Below, in pieces: positions 17,041-26,000 of a stretch of 37,639 nt of DNA (positions are counted from its first letter, which is position 1; each line of letters starts with the position of its first letter). The position numbers were made by a program, and so were the translations under genes. A model generated the notes under the pieces. That model was not told where the DNA came from. It ran no database searches and saw only the letters and a list, made by a program, of their open reading frames with translations. Source of the stretch: Phormidium tenue FACHB-1050 (GTDB lineage Bacteria; Cyanobacteriota; Cyanobacteriia; Pseudanabaenales; Pseudanabaenaceae); contig NZ_JACJQY010000051.1 of NCBI RefSeq assembly GCF_014696925.1, positions 1 to 37,639 on the forward strand, in the 5' to 3' direction.

Positions 17041-17253
17041 ATGCAAGAACAATTGCAAAAACGACTTCAATCCCTAAAAACTGAATATGAAGCAGGGCAG
17101 CAAGTCTTGGCAAATTTAGAAGCTAAAAAGTCGGGCTTGCGCGAAACTTTGATTCGGATTAGTGGAGCCATTCAAGTGTTGGAGGAAGAACTGGCGATCG
17201 TGACTGAGAGCGGGAATGAGCAACCCACCGAACCTTTAGCCAAGGAGGAATAA
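17041..17253 (+). CDS. Small coiled-coil protein of the eCIS cluster
   Basis: A 70-residue, highly charged protein predicted by eye to be a single helical hairpin or coiled coil (LQKRLQSLKTEYEAGQQVLA, then LEAKKSGLRETLIRISGAIQ) with an acidic disordered tail. The ISGAIQVLEEEL stretch has clear a/d hydrophobic spacing. I know of no defined function. It may be an assembly factor or oligomerising adaptor for the fibre gene before it or the DUF4255 gene after it. Its final codons contain AAGGAGG, which serves as the ribosome site for the DUF4255 gene 4 nt beyond its stop, so the two are coupled. Confidence 0.75.
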   Translation: MQEQLQKRLQSLKTEYEAGQQVLANLEAKKSGLRETLIRISGAIQVLEEELAIVTESGNEQPTEPLAKEE

Positions 17254-17257
17254 CTAA

Positions 17258-17839
17258 ATGTTAGACGACTTGGACAGTACCCTCAAAAAGTTTCTGATTC
17301 ATAAACTGCCAGATTTACAAAACTCAGAGGAAACAAGTGTTTCCATCAGTTTTGAGCTGCCAACAGAAGGAGGGATGCAGCAGAAGCCCGCAATTAATCT
17401 TTTTCTCTATGATGTGCGAGAAAATTTAGAATTGCGGAGTCGAGAATGGACGATGCAACGTCGTGACAATGGCACGGCTGTTAAAACCCAACCTCCAGCA
17501 AGGATAGATTGTTCTTATCTAATTACCGTCTGGGTAAATGCTGATGATCCGCAACAAGAACACCATATCTTGAGCAAAATCATGAAATTGCTGTTAACTC
17601 ATTCAGTTATACCTCCCGAAATGTTGCAGGGGAGTTTACAAAACCAAGAATTGCCAGTGGTGCTAACTGCTATGCAGTCTGGCTATTTGCAAAGTCCAAG
17701 TGAATTTTGGCAAGTAATGGGTGGAAAGGCTAAAGTTTCGTTACATTGGACTGTCACCATTGCTATACCGATTGAGAAAGATACTGGAGAATTTCCTCTG
17801 GTCTTGGAAAATGTTCCTCGACTCTCACGGCTGTCCTAA
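17258..17839 (+). CDS. DUF4255 protein (Afp16/Pvc16-like tail cap)
   Basis: A 193-residue protein of the DUF4255 family. The family pattern is visible in the N-terminal helix (LDDLDSTLKKFLIHKLP), the KPAINLFLYDVRENLELRSR strand pair, RIDCSYLITVWV, the HHILSKIMKLLLTHSVIPPE helix, and the closing segment with WQVMGGKAKVSLHWTVTIAI. In Afp and PVC particles the homologous cap protein ends the tube and sheath at the distal end. It is therefore a core structural marker of an eCIS, absent from ordinary type VI systems. A strong ribosome site lies in the preceding gene. A 14-bp hairpin follows its stop. Confidence 0.9.
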   Translation: MLDDLDSTLKKFLIHKLPDLQNSEETSVSISFELPTEGGMQQKPAINLFLYDVRENLELRSREWTMQRRDNGTAVKTQPPARIDCSYLITVWVNADDPQQEHHILSKIMKLLLTHSVIPPEMLQGSLQNQELPVVLTAMQSGYLQSPSEFWQVMGGKAKVSLHWTVTIAIPIEKDTGEFPLVLENVPRLSRLS

Positions 17840-17853
17840 TTTCACCCTGTCAT

Positions 17854-17886
17854 GGTTTTCATTTTGCTTACTGCAAAATGAAAACC
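17854..17886. terminator. 14-bp hairpin after the tail-cap gene (possible attenuator)
   Basis: GGTTTTCATTTTGC (17854-17867) pairs exactly with GCAAAATGAAAACC (17873-17886) across a TTACT loop. A T-rich stretch follows only about 20 nt later, so it could act as a leaky terminator, an RNA processing/stability element or a small hairpin repeat. It sits within a run of co-directional eCIS genes and may set the level of the sheath genes relative to the fibre and cap genes. Confidence 0.6.
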
Positions 17887-17983
17887 GCAAAAACTGAATG
17901 GGATTGATTTTTTGTTTTCAAATGAGCAGGTACTCATTAAAAAACTGCTATAAGTCCACAATTTTAACTCTCATTAAGCCCAG

Positions 17984-18871
17984 ATGTTAAAGCAAAAACG
18001 CCGCCATCAAGTTGCATTAGCAGGACAAGTCATCAATGCTCTCACTGGTGATGCGATCGCGGGGGCAAGGATCAAAATCGTTCAGGCTCCAGATAAATTT
18101 ATTGATGTTGTGATTTTCAAAGCCCAACTCTTCGGTTTACCCGACAGTTTATGGATGAAGCAATCATATTCAAGAATTCTGAATACCTCTCTTGAATACT
18201 TATCACCAATAATTCAAGAGTTTCAAGAACGCCTGATTAATCCCCAGATAAATAATAAGGAGAAACTAGAATTATTCAAAACACTAATAGCTGATCCATC
18301 TCTAAATAATTGCCAAAAATTTCAATTACTACAGAATCTTCTGGATTATTTTCAATCTGACAAAATCATAAATACTGAATGTTCAGAACGAACATATTCC
18401 ACCTTGGATGGATGGTTCTATTTTACTGATTTACCAACAGGTACTTATCGATTAGAAGCATCACTTCCTATTGCTGGAATGCGTTATGCAAATACTACAA
18501 TTGAAGTAGAAATTTCTGATATAAAAAGTAATGTTGAATCGGATCTAAATATCCCTTTTTCTGATAGAATAAAACTAATTCTAAAGCTCAATCCAACAAC
18601 AGTTTTTGGAAAGGTCATTGATTCAATAAATAATGAATTAGTTGACATGGCAAAAGTCAAAGTTTATCAAAATGAAGACTACGCTATTAGCTCTAAAACA
18701 GTTAATCAAAACGGGCAGGGAAAATGGAATTATCGTCTAGTTGCGTTAGAGCCAAATAAGCCTTTCACAACTTTAATAGTATCGGCTCAAGGTTATGTAA
18801 CCCAACAGCACCAAGTTTATTTAGAGACAGGAGATATCAAACAACTCGATTTTCAGTTAGTTTCTCAGTGA
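17984..18871 (+). CDS. Carboxypeptidase-regulatory-like domain protein
   Basis: A 295-residue protein. Residues about 8-30 (HQVALAGQVINALTGDAIAG) followed later by YSTLDGWFYFTDLPTGTYRL make one carboxypeptidase-regulatory-like beta-sandwich, interrupted by a helical insertion of about 90 residues (roughly 45-130). A second similar repeat spans about 205-295 (TTVFGKVIDSINNELVDMAK to ...VTQQHQVYLETGD). No signal peptide is evident, so it is cytoplasmic and may be part of the particle. Proteins with this fold appear in many eCIS loci, with no defined role. Structural decoration or adhesion is an inference. Confidence 0.7.
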   Translation: MLKQKRRHQVALAGQVINALTGDAIAGARIKIVQAPDKFIDVVIFKAQLFGLPDSLWMKQSYSRILNTSLEYLSPIIQEFQERLINPQINNKEKLELFKTLIADPSLNNCQKFQLLQNLLDYFQSDKIINTECSERTYSTLDGWFYFTDLPTGTYRLEASLPIAGMRYANTTIEVEISDIKSNVESDLNIPFSDRIKLILKLNPTTVFGKVIDSINNELVDMAKVKVYQNEDYAISSKTVNQNGQGKWNYRLVALEPNKPFTTLIVSAQGYVTQQHQVYLETGDIKQLDFQLVSQ

Positions 18872-18930
18872 TCGTTGATTTAGTTTATGTAATCAATCAT
18901 TACCAATTTCAGGTAAAGGAATAGATAAGA

Positions 18931-20256
18931 ATGCCTACCTATTTGTCGCCAGGTGTCTACGTTGAAGAAGTTGCTTCTGGACTGGCTCCCATTGCAGGAG
19001 TTGGAACAAGCACAGCGGGGTTTATTGGAATTATTTCACTTGCCTCTTTATCTCCTGTTGCATCGACTAAAACAAAGTCGAAGAAAGATCCTATTGGTGA
19101 TGAGCTAGTACCCACTCCACCACCAACAGTTGAGCCAAATCCTCTTGCGAAAAAAGGCGACTTTATTATTGGAGATGACCAATATTCAGTTGTACTGCAA
19201 GACCAAAAGAAGGCTGAAGATGCTGTCATACTTGCCACATCCATCAAGGTGGGTGAAGTCCAGCTTTGTACAAACTTCAGTGAATTCAAGAAGTATTTTG
19301 GAGATTTCTCTACTGATCCTGGACAAAATATCCTTGCCCATGCAGTTTATGGCTTTTTTAGAAATGGTGGAACTCGCTGTTTTGTTACTTGGGTCAAAGC
19401 CGAAAAAGATATTGATGTTGCCTTAGATCGATTTGAAGCAATTGACGAAATTGCGATCGTTGCAGCTCCGGGGGTAACGGAAAAATCGACACTTGGTAAA
19501 ATTGACATTCACTGTCGTCTATTAGGCGATCGCTTCGCCATTTTGGACACAGGAGAAGACATTGAAGTAGATCAGGAGAAACTCGAACCAGGCGGATCAA
19601 AATCTACAATATTAGGTAACTCTGACTACGCAGCAGTATACTTCCCTTGGATTCAAGTCTTTGATCCCATCACCAATGCTCCCAAATTCGTCCCACCTAG
19701 TGGTTATATCGCTGGGGTTTATGCCCGCGTCGATAATCATCGTGGAGTCCACAAGGCTCCTGCTAATGAGCCTATATTGGGTGCAGTGGGCTTGAAGCAA
19801 GAAATTAGCAAGATTAAACAAGAACCCCTCAACCAAATGGGGATTAACTGCATCCGCAATCTTAATGGGAACATTCGGATTTGGGGAGCAAGAACCTTAG
19901 GAGCAGGCAAAGACAATCCCGACTTTAAATACATCAATATTCGGAGACAGTTCAACTATATCCGTGAATCAATTGATGAAGGGACACAATGGACAGTCTT
20001 TGAACCCAATACCCCAGAGCTTTGGGCGAGAATTCGTCGCAATATTTCTGCATTTTTAACCAATGAATGGCGTAAAGGCGCTTTATTTGGGACAACTCCC
20101 CAAGAAGCATTCTTTGTTAAATGTGATGCTGAAACCAACCCGATTGATGTGCGGAAATTGGGACAGGTGGTGACAGAAATTGGCGTTGCGGTGATTGAAC
20201 CTGCTGAATTTGTGATTTTCCGTATTACACAAATCGTGACAGAAGATAAAGCTTAA
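18931..20256 (+). CDS. Contractile tail sheath protein 1
   Basis: A 441-residue phage-tail-sheath family protein (Afp2-4/Pvc2-4 type). It opens YLSPGVYVEEVASGLAPIAG, the classic sheath N-terminus. The mid-domain includes GFFRNGGTRCFVTWVK and GYIAGVYARVDNHRGVHKAP. The C-terminal tail, AFFVKCDAETNPIDVRKLGQ and then PAEFVIFRITQ, is the most conserved sheath region and forms the inter-subunit extended sheet. Residues about 41-105 are a Lys/Pro-rich insertion compared with sheath 2. AAAGGAA about 10 nt before the ATG is the ribosome site. Two different sheath proteins in tandem are typical of eCIS and not of type VI systems. Confidence 0.95.
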   Translation: MPTYLSPGVYVEEVASGLAPIAGVGTSTAGFIGIISLASLSPVASTKTKSKKDPIGDELVPTPPPTVEPNPLAKKGDFIIGDDQYSVVLQDQKKAEDAVILATSIKVGEVQLCTNFSEFKKYFGDFSTDPGQNILAHAVYGFFRNGGTRCFVTWVKAEKDIDVALDRFEAIDEIAIVAAPGVTEKSTLGKIDIHCRLLGDRFAILDTGEDIEVDQEKLEPGGSKSTILGNSDYAAVYFPWIQVFDPITNAPKFVPPSGYIAGVYARVDNHRGVHKAPANEPILGAVGLKQEISKIKQEPLNQMGINCIRNLNGNIRIWGARTLGAGKDNPDFKYINIRRQFNYIRESIDEGTQWTVFEPNTPELWARIRRNISAFLTNEWRKGALFGTTPQEAFFVKCDAETNPIDVRKLGQVVTEIGVAVIEPAEFVIFRITQIVTEDKA

Positions 20257-20299
20257 GGATAAACAAAACGCCCACAATTATCACGGGAAAAATTGTCTA

Positions 20300-21478
20300 G
20301 TGAGTCTCTTTAATTCTCCTTATCCAACATTAACTGCACCGGGAGTCATCCTTCAGGATATTGCCTTAATTCCGAGAGATGGCTTAATAACTGGTGTCCC
20401 AGTATTTTTGGGAGTTACTCAATCTCAAGACAATCAACCGCTTGAATTGCTTTCAATCCCCAAAATGCTCACTCTTTGGCCGCAGTTCTTACAGCAATTT
20501 GCAGACTATCCAGTGAGTGACTATTTAACCCATGCGGTACGGGGCTTTTTTGAAAACGGGGGGCGTTTATGTTATGTCCTACTGCTGCCAAATGTTTCCC
20601 AATACGATACTTCTTTTACTTTGTCAATGGATACCCTTGGTCAGGGATTACAAACCATTGAAGCTCTGAATACTATTGATCTCATTTGTGTGCCTGACAT
20701 CATGCAATTGACTTCAATCCGCGAGATCATGCAGTTACAAGCCTTAGTGCTTGAACACTGCGATCGCATGGGCGATCGTTTTGCCATTCTCGATAGCCTT
20801 AACACCGCTAATCTTGAGGAAATCAATCAACAGCGACAACAGCTCATTGGCAACAATGGCGCAATTTACGGGTCTTGGATTATGGTTGAAACAGTTTCCT
20901 ATCCTATTCCACCCTGTGGACATATCGCTGGGATTTATGCCCAAAATGATCGAGAAAGTGGTGTGCATCGCGCTCCAGCCAACTATGTAATCAAAGGTGT
21001 TCTAGACATTAGTCTTGCCTTATCGGCTTCAGATTGGCAACGTCTTAATATCGAGCATGGTGCTGGCGTGAACTGGATTCATAGTTTTAAGAGTAGAGGT
21101 ATTCGTGTTTGGGGAGCGAGAACTGTTAGTCAGGTTCCAGGCTGGCAATACGTGAATGTTCGCCGTTTAATTATTACTGTTTTACGGTGGGCTGAACATA
21201 ATCTGATGGGAATTGTTTTTGAACCCAATGACACAACATTATGGACTCGTATTGCACGAGAACTGACTGTTTACTGTGAATTCCTTTGGCAGAAAGGCGC
21301 ACTTCAAGGTCAAGAACCCGAAGAAGCATTTTATGTCAAATGTGATGAAGAAACAAACCCTTTAGAGGTTCGCAATGCAGGGCAAGTGGTGGCTGAGGTG
21401 GGTTTATCACCCACAACCCCCGCAGAGTTTATTGTTATTTCCTTAATCCATGGAAGTAGCGGTATCACCTTTGCCTAG
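20300..21478 (+). CDS. Contractile tail sheath protein 2
   Basis: A 392-residue sheath paralogue starting with GTG. The order of motifs follows sheath 1: TAPGVILQDIALIP at the N-terminus, AVRGFFENGGRLCYVLLL, CGHIAGIYAQNDRESGVHRA, then GIRVWGARTVS and the C-terminal EEAFYVKCDEETNPLEVRNA. The latter closes with PAEFIVISLIHG. It lacks the Lys/Pro-rich insertion of sheath 1 and is shorter. In Afp/PVC-type particles one paralogue often makes the bulk and another the baseplate-proximal ring. Which one does so here cannot be told from sequence. The spacing from sheath 1 is 43 nt. Confidence 0.93.
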   Translation: MSLFNSPYPTLTAPGVILQDIALIPRDGLITGVPVFLGVTQSQDNQPLELLSIPKMLTLWPQFLQQFADYPVSDYLTHAVRGFFENGGRLCYVLLLPNVSQYDTSFTLSMDTLGQGLQTIEALNTIDLICVPDIMQLTSIREIMQLQALVLEHCDRMGDRFAILDSLNTANLEEINQQRQQLIGNNGAIYGSWIMVETVSYPIPPCGHIAGIYAQNDRESGVHRAPANYVIKGVLDISLALSASDWQRLNIEHGAGVNWIHSFKSRGIRVWGARTVSQVPGWQYVNVRRLIITVLRWAEHNLMGIVFEPNDTTLWTRIARELTVYCEFLWQKGALQGQEPEEAFYVKCDEETNPLEVRNAGQVVAEVGLSPTTPAEFIVISLIHGSSGITFA

Positions 21479-21525
21479 ACTGTTACTAATTATTCACTTG
21501 ATTTTACTAAGGGAGAATAGATTCC

Positions 21526-21966
21526 ATGCCGAATATTAAAGATACCCACGATCCTTATAACAGTTATAACTTTTGGGTGGAATGGGATGGTATTGTCCAT
21601 GCTGGATTTCGCGAATGTAGTGGATTGACGGGAACTCGAACCGCTAGTACCTATCGTGAAGGGACAGATAAAAACTTGGCTCAACGTCAACTTCCGGGTT
21701 TGAATAGCTTCGGCAACATCAGCTTGAAACGGGGCTTTACTGATAACGATGAGTTGTGGAAATGGCATCGCCAACTGCTTGATGGTGAACCAGAAAGAAA
21801 AAATGTCTCTATTATTTTGGCAGATGATAAAGGCGAGGAAAAAATTCGTTGGAATTTGGAGAACTGCTGGCCAACTAATTGGAATGGACCTGAGTTTAAT
21901 GCGACTGGTAGTGAAGTAGCGATCGAGTCATTGGAACTAGTTCATGAAGGCGTAACTGTTGGTTAA
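21526..21966 (+). CDS. Phage-like tail tube protein 1 (gp19 family)
   Basis: A 146-residue inner-tube subunit of the T4 gp19-like family (Afp1/Afp5 type). Landmarks are DPYNSYNFWVEWDGIVHAGF, the ECSGLTGTRTASTYREGTDK loop, the LKRGFTDNDELWKWHRQLLD helix region and the closing strand WNGPEFNATGSEVAIESLEL followed by VHEG. Subunits form hexameric rings stacked inside the sheath, through which cargo is held. AGGGAG 11 nt before the ATG is a good ribosome site. It shares its pattern with tube protein 2 downstream. Two tube proteins are expected in eCIS, one bulk and one initiator. Confidence 0.95.
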   Translation: MPNIKDTHDPYNSYNFWVEWDGIVHAGFRECSGLTGTRTASTYREGTDKNLAQRQLPGLNSFGNISLKRGFTDNDELWKWHRQLLDGEPERKNVSIILADDKGEEKIRWNLENCWPTNWNGPEFNATGSEVAIESLELVHEGVTVG

Positions 21967-21977
21967 TGAATTAAAAA

Positions 21978-22340
21978 ATGTATCAAACTGAATTTCCATT
22001 TACTTTACCGCATGGCTATGTTGACTCTGAAGGATGCTTGCATCGAGAGGGAGTCATGCGACTCTCCAGAGCCACAGATGAAATTACGCCACTCCGCGAT
22101 CCTAGAGTACAGAAAAATTCAGGCTATCTAGTGATTATTCTGTTAGCAAGGGTAATCACTAGATTAGGTACGATCGAGCAACTCAACACTAAAATTATTG
22201 AGGAGTTGTTTTCTGGAGATTTAGCTTATCTTCAGGATTTCTACCAACGGATTAATCGAAATGGTCATACGCGATTTCGGGTTGCTTGTCCCCATTGCAA
22301 CGGTGAATTTGAGGTAGAAACAGACCTAGTGGGGGAGTGA
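21978..22340 (+). CDS. eCIS tail-assembly-type protein with CxxC motif
   Basis: A 120-residue protein with the pattern FPFTLPHGYVDSEGCLHREG followed by VMRLSRATDEITPLRDPRVQ, a helical middle (LVIILLARVITRLGTIEQLN) and a C-terminal CPHCNGEFEVE. I recognise this as a small protein found repeatedly between tube genes in eCIS loci and related to phage tail-assembly chaperones. The single CxxC (C-P-H-C) may bind metal, perhaps as part of a dimer. Chaperoning of tube assembly is inferred. Its stop overlaps the GTG start of the next small gene by 4 nt (GTGA), so they are co-translated. Confidence 0.8.
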   Translation: MYQTEFPFTLPHGYVDSEGCLHREGVMRLSRATDEITPLRDPRVQKNSGYLVIILLARVITRLGTIEQLNTKIIEELFSGDLAYLQDFYQRINRNGHTRFRVACPHCNGEFEVETDLVGE

Positions 22341-22513
22341 CATGCTACCCCCACAAGCGTCTGCTAGAGGAGGTAGCATACCTTTCCTATCATTTTCATT
22401 GGTCTTACGAAAACGTGCTAAATATGGAGCATTGGGAGCGTCAACAATGGGTTTCGCAAGTTGCTCAGATTAATCAACAAATTAACAAACAATCGAATCA
22501 CGGTCGTTCATGA
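22337..22513 (+). CDS. DUF6760-like small eCIS protein (58 residues)
   Basis: A GTG-start frame overlaps the previous stop by 4 nt and encodes 58 residues. Its core, KRLLEEVAYLSYHFHWSYEN followed by VLNMEHWERQQWVSQVAQIN, closely follows the DUF6760 pattern (RLYEEVAxxAYHFHW...LEHxERRxWVxEI) that I know from eCIS clusters, always beside the tail-assembly and tube genes. It is helical and basic/aromatic. The function is unknown. It is small enough to be missed by length cut-offs. GGGGGAG lies directly before the GTG, consistent with termination-reinitiation. An 8-bp hairpin (22342-22349 with 22372-22379) folds over its first codons. Confidence 0.8.
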   Translation: MTCYPHKRLLEEVAYLSYHFHWSYENVLNMEHWERQQWVSQVAQINQQINKQSNHGRS

Positions 22514-22576
22514 ATTTTAAATTGATTTGTTTAGATTACAGATTGTTATTGTTCCCATTTGTATAGAGGCTAGGAA

Positions 22577-23032
22577 ATGGCACAATCTCAAAAGAAAGGA
22601 GAAAAAGAAAAACCTCGTGATCCCTATATGGCTTTTAATTTTGCAGTTGAAATTGAAGGCTTAACGGTTGGTGGGTTTTCCGAGGTGATTGGCTTAAGCG
22701 GCAAATTAGAGCTTGAGACCTATGTGGAAGGTGGGGTTAATCATCATATTCATCGCTTTCCTAAGCAAATGGATTATCCGAATTTAGTCTTAGTTCGGGG
22801 ATTAACAGAAAGGGATGATCTTTGGAAATGGTATGAGGATGTGACTCGCGGTAAAATTCGTCTACAAAATGGCACGATCATCCTAAAAGACAGTAAGCAA
22901 TCAAAAGTGATCGCTTGGAATTTCAAAAAAGCATATCCTGTGGCATGGGAAGGACCGCAATTAAATGCAACAGGTACACAAGTTGCTTTTGAGCGCATGG
23001 AATTAGTCCATCGAGGTGTGTACAAAGCCTAG
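22577..23032 (+). CDS. Phage-like tail tube protein 2 (gp19 family)
   Basis: A 151-residue second tube subunit. It has DPYMAFNFAVEIEGLTVGGF, the SEVIGLSGKLELETYVEGGV loop, then PNLVLVRGLTERDDLWKWYE and the terminal WEGPQLNATGTQVAFERMEL before VHRG. It is preceded by a basic N-terminal tail (KKGEKEKPR). The arrangement recalls Afp5/Pvc5-type initiator tube proteins encoded next to baseplate genes, so this copy may form the first ring on the baseplate hub (inferred). It lies about 64 nt after the DUF6760-like gene and just before the long low-complexity gene. Confidence 0.95.
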   Translation: MAQSQKKGEKEKPRDPYMAFNFAVEIEGLTVGGFSEVIGLSGKLELETYVEGGVNHHIHRFPKQMDYPNLVLVRGLTERDDLWKWYEDVTRGKIRLQNGTIILKDSKQSKVIAWNFKKAYPVAWEGPQLNATGTQVAFERMELVHRGVYKA

Positions 23033-23083
23033 CATTCTAGAATTTCAGTCCTGTTGTGTGTTTTTATTGGTCTCAATAAATGT

Positions 23084-26000
23084 ATGAATTTTGATCCTCG
23101 GCTTGTACAACGTTTAACTCGACCCTTAAAGCGTCCAGGTGTGACTAATCATCGGATGTCTGAGGGTTTGCTTGAGCGTTTTCAAGCTTTAGAGAATCGC
23201 TTACCCTTGTTGGATCAGCAATTGAATCGTTGGTCAACGATTGTTGAATTGGATGCGGAACAAGTTCCCATTGTCTATGCCCAAAGTTCTGAATTGGATA
23301 ATCAGGCAGTAGATGATTTGCAGGGGGCTTTTGTAGGGGCAAAACAAGAGATGCGATCGCCGATCTCGAATAGTGTAAAAATTTCTAAGACACTTACTAA
23401 TCAAGATTCACAGCAAGATTTAAAGCAAGATTCACAGCCTCATCATCCAAACACAGCACAGCAAACTTCTGAAATCTCCATCTCAGAAGATCTCACAACG
23501 GATGTAATTGTTAAAGTGATCGCTAACGAGGTTGACTCACCATCAGATGTAATGCCCATAGTGCAGCAGGAAATTCCATCTATTCCAATAGCCTCAAGTG
23601 AGCCTGTAGTTCTAGCTAAGGAGGATTTAAGCATCAATGCAAGATCTGTTGATCCCGTATCTGAGTCAATTAGTTTTATTCCTGCGATCGCCTCTTCAGA
23701 GCAAAAACTATCCTTTGTGCAACTTCCACAAAACTTAGATTCGACGCTGCTAGATCGAGGGTTGCCTATATCTTCGGAACCATCCTTACCCAAAACATCG
23801 ATTTTGCGTACAGATACACCTACAGCAGCCATACAAACTGAGCAGTCCTTAACCCAAATTCCCAACCTCCCTCAGACTGCGATCGTTCCGATCTCCAATC
23901 CGCCATCTGCATTACCATCGGAACCTTTGAGTTTTGCCTCAAACATATCCTCAGAGACATCAGGGCATCAACTCTCTTCATTACAAGCCAAACAAATTAA
24001 TCCTGTTAGTACGGAGCAGACTGAGATAACTTTGCTTTCTACTTTTCAGCCTGAATCTTCTCAACCCTTGATTATTCAGCCTGTTAGCGAAGGTGTCATT
24101 CAAGCTCGTTATGATAATGCTGATCCAAGTAATATTCATGTATCAAATGACTCAACGGATGTAATTGTTAAAGCGATCGCTACCGAGTTTGACTCACTAT
24201 CAGAGGTAATGCCCGTAGTGCAACAGGAAATCTCTTCAAATCCAATAGCCTCAATAGAAGCATCTGTAACACCAATTAAGGCGATCACACAGGACATCGC
24301 GCCAATCATGATAGGTGCTGTGGATATGCCGATAATTCAAGCACAACGAGAGTCTGGGACAAAGGTAAGTAAGGAATCAGAAAAACAGTTAACCACAGCC
24401 AAGTCGAAACAGACTAAAAACAAGAGGCGATCGCCTGCCCCAAATACTGTAAAAAATACCGAGATAGCAATTAGTCAAACATCAACTCATCATCCAAATA
24501 CAGAAAAGCAAACTTCAGAAAGCTCTATTTTAGGAGATCTCATAACGGATGTGACTGTTAAGCCGATTGCTACTGAGGTTGATTTGCTATCAGATGTAAT
24601 GCCCATAGTGCAACAGGAGATTTCATCAAGTCCAATAGCCTCAGTAGAAGCATCTGTAACGCCAGTGAGCGCGATCGCATCTTCAGAGCAAAAACTATCC
24701 TTTGTGCAGCTTCCACAAAACTTAGATCCGACGCTGCTAGATCGAGGGTTGCCTATACCTTCGGAACCATCCTTACCCAGACTATCGATTTTGCGTACAG
24801 ATACACCTACAGAAGCCATACAAACTGAGCAGACCTTAACCCAAATTCCCAACCTCCCTCAGACTGCGATCGTTCCGATCTCCAATCCGCCATCTGCGTT
24901 ACCGTCAGAGCCTTTGAGTTTTGCCTCAAATATATCCTCAGAGACATCAGAGCATCAACTCTCTTCATTACAAGCCAAACAAATTAATCCTGTTAATACT
25001 AAGCATCTTCAGACAACTGTGCTTTCTGATGCTCAGCCTGAACTCTCTCAACCCTTGGTTATTCAGCCTGTTAGCGAAGGTGTCATTCAAGCTCGTTATG
25101 ATAATGCTGCTCCCAATATGATCAATGTACAACCTTTGATATCTACGGTCACTGATGCTCCGACTTATCCTTTAGCGCTAGATGCGATCGCTCCTTTAGA
25201 AAATTTGCTAAACCTAGATCCGAACTTACCAGATAATCCCATCGCTAGAGCGTCATGGTCAGACAGTTCACCTGAAGTTGCAGAAATTTCATGGGCATCC
25301 TCTGCAAATCCCCATAACCCAATGCCAATAGTTTATGCTGATCCCATTACATCGTTACCATCGTCAACTGTAACAAGTATTGAAGTTTCTGCCTTGGAGT
25401 CGCCGCTTTTGATTAAAGCTAGCAAGATTGATGTCCCGACTTCTCAAACTTCGCCCGAATCTCTAGTTCAAAGAATTACTCAGGAGTCTAACTCCTTTGA
25501 GCAGAAAGACCTAGAACCCTCTACAGTTCGTCCTAACTTTACGACCCAAAATATAGTCAGCACAACAGGTGACAATGATCTGCAAACTTTTGCTCAAACG
25601 GTCTACTCATCTCAAGATGATTTGGTATTGACCCCATTGAATCCAACTACAGTCAATGAAAATAAAATAGTTACTACCTCCATTAATCCCAAGACCATAA
25701 AAGTCAATAATTCAACCCCAGTCACTGATCTTAAGAAACAACTAACCTCTTCTTCCTTGGTCACTCAAATAGTTAGAGAAAAAGTTTCTCCTTCTAATTC
25801 TTTGTCTCTCATCCAGCCTCCCATTTTCCCCACAGTTCAAGCAATATTAGAAACTTCTGAGCAGACCTTTGAGCCTCTACTTTTGTCCCGTCATAACTCT
25901 ACCAATTCAGCATCAGAGACTATGGGAAGTCACCCAAATCAGAGTTATCCCACCAATTCAAAGGTGATTACTAGATCTGACAGCACGATTACTTCCCCAA

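Noticed and set aside
23443-24852. Two similar minus-strand frames (140 and 120 codons) opposite the repetitive eCIS gene
   Set aside because: They resemble each other only because they mirror the internal duplication of the plus-strand gene. They lack ribosome sites and a known family.
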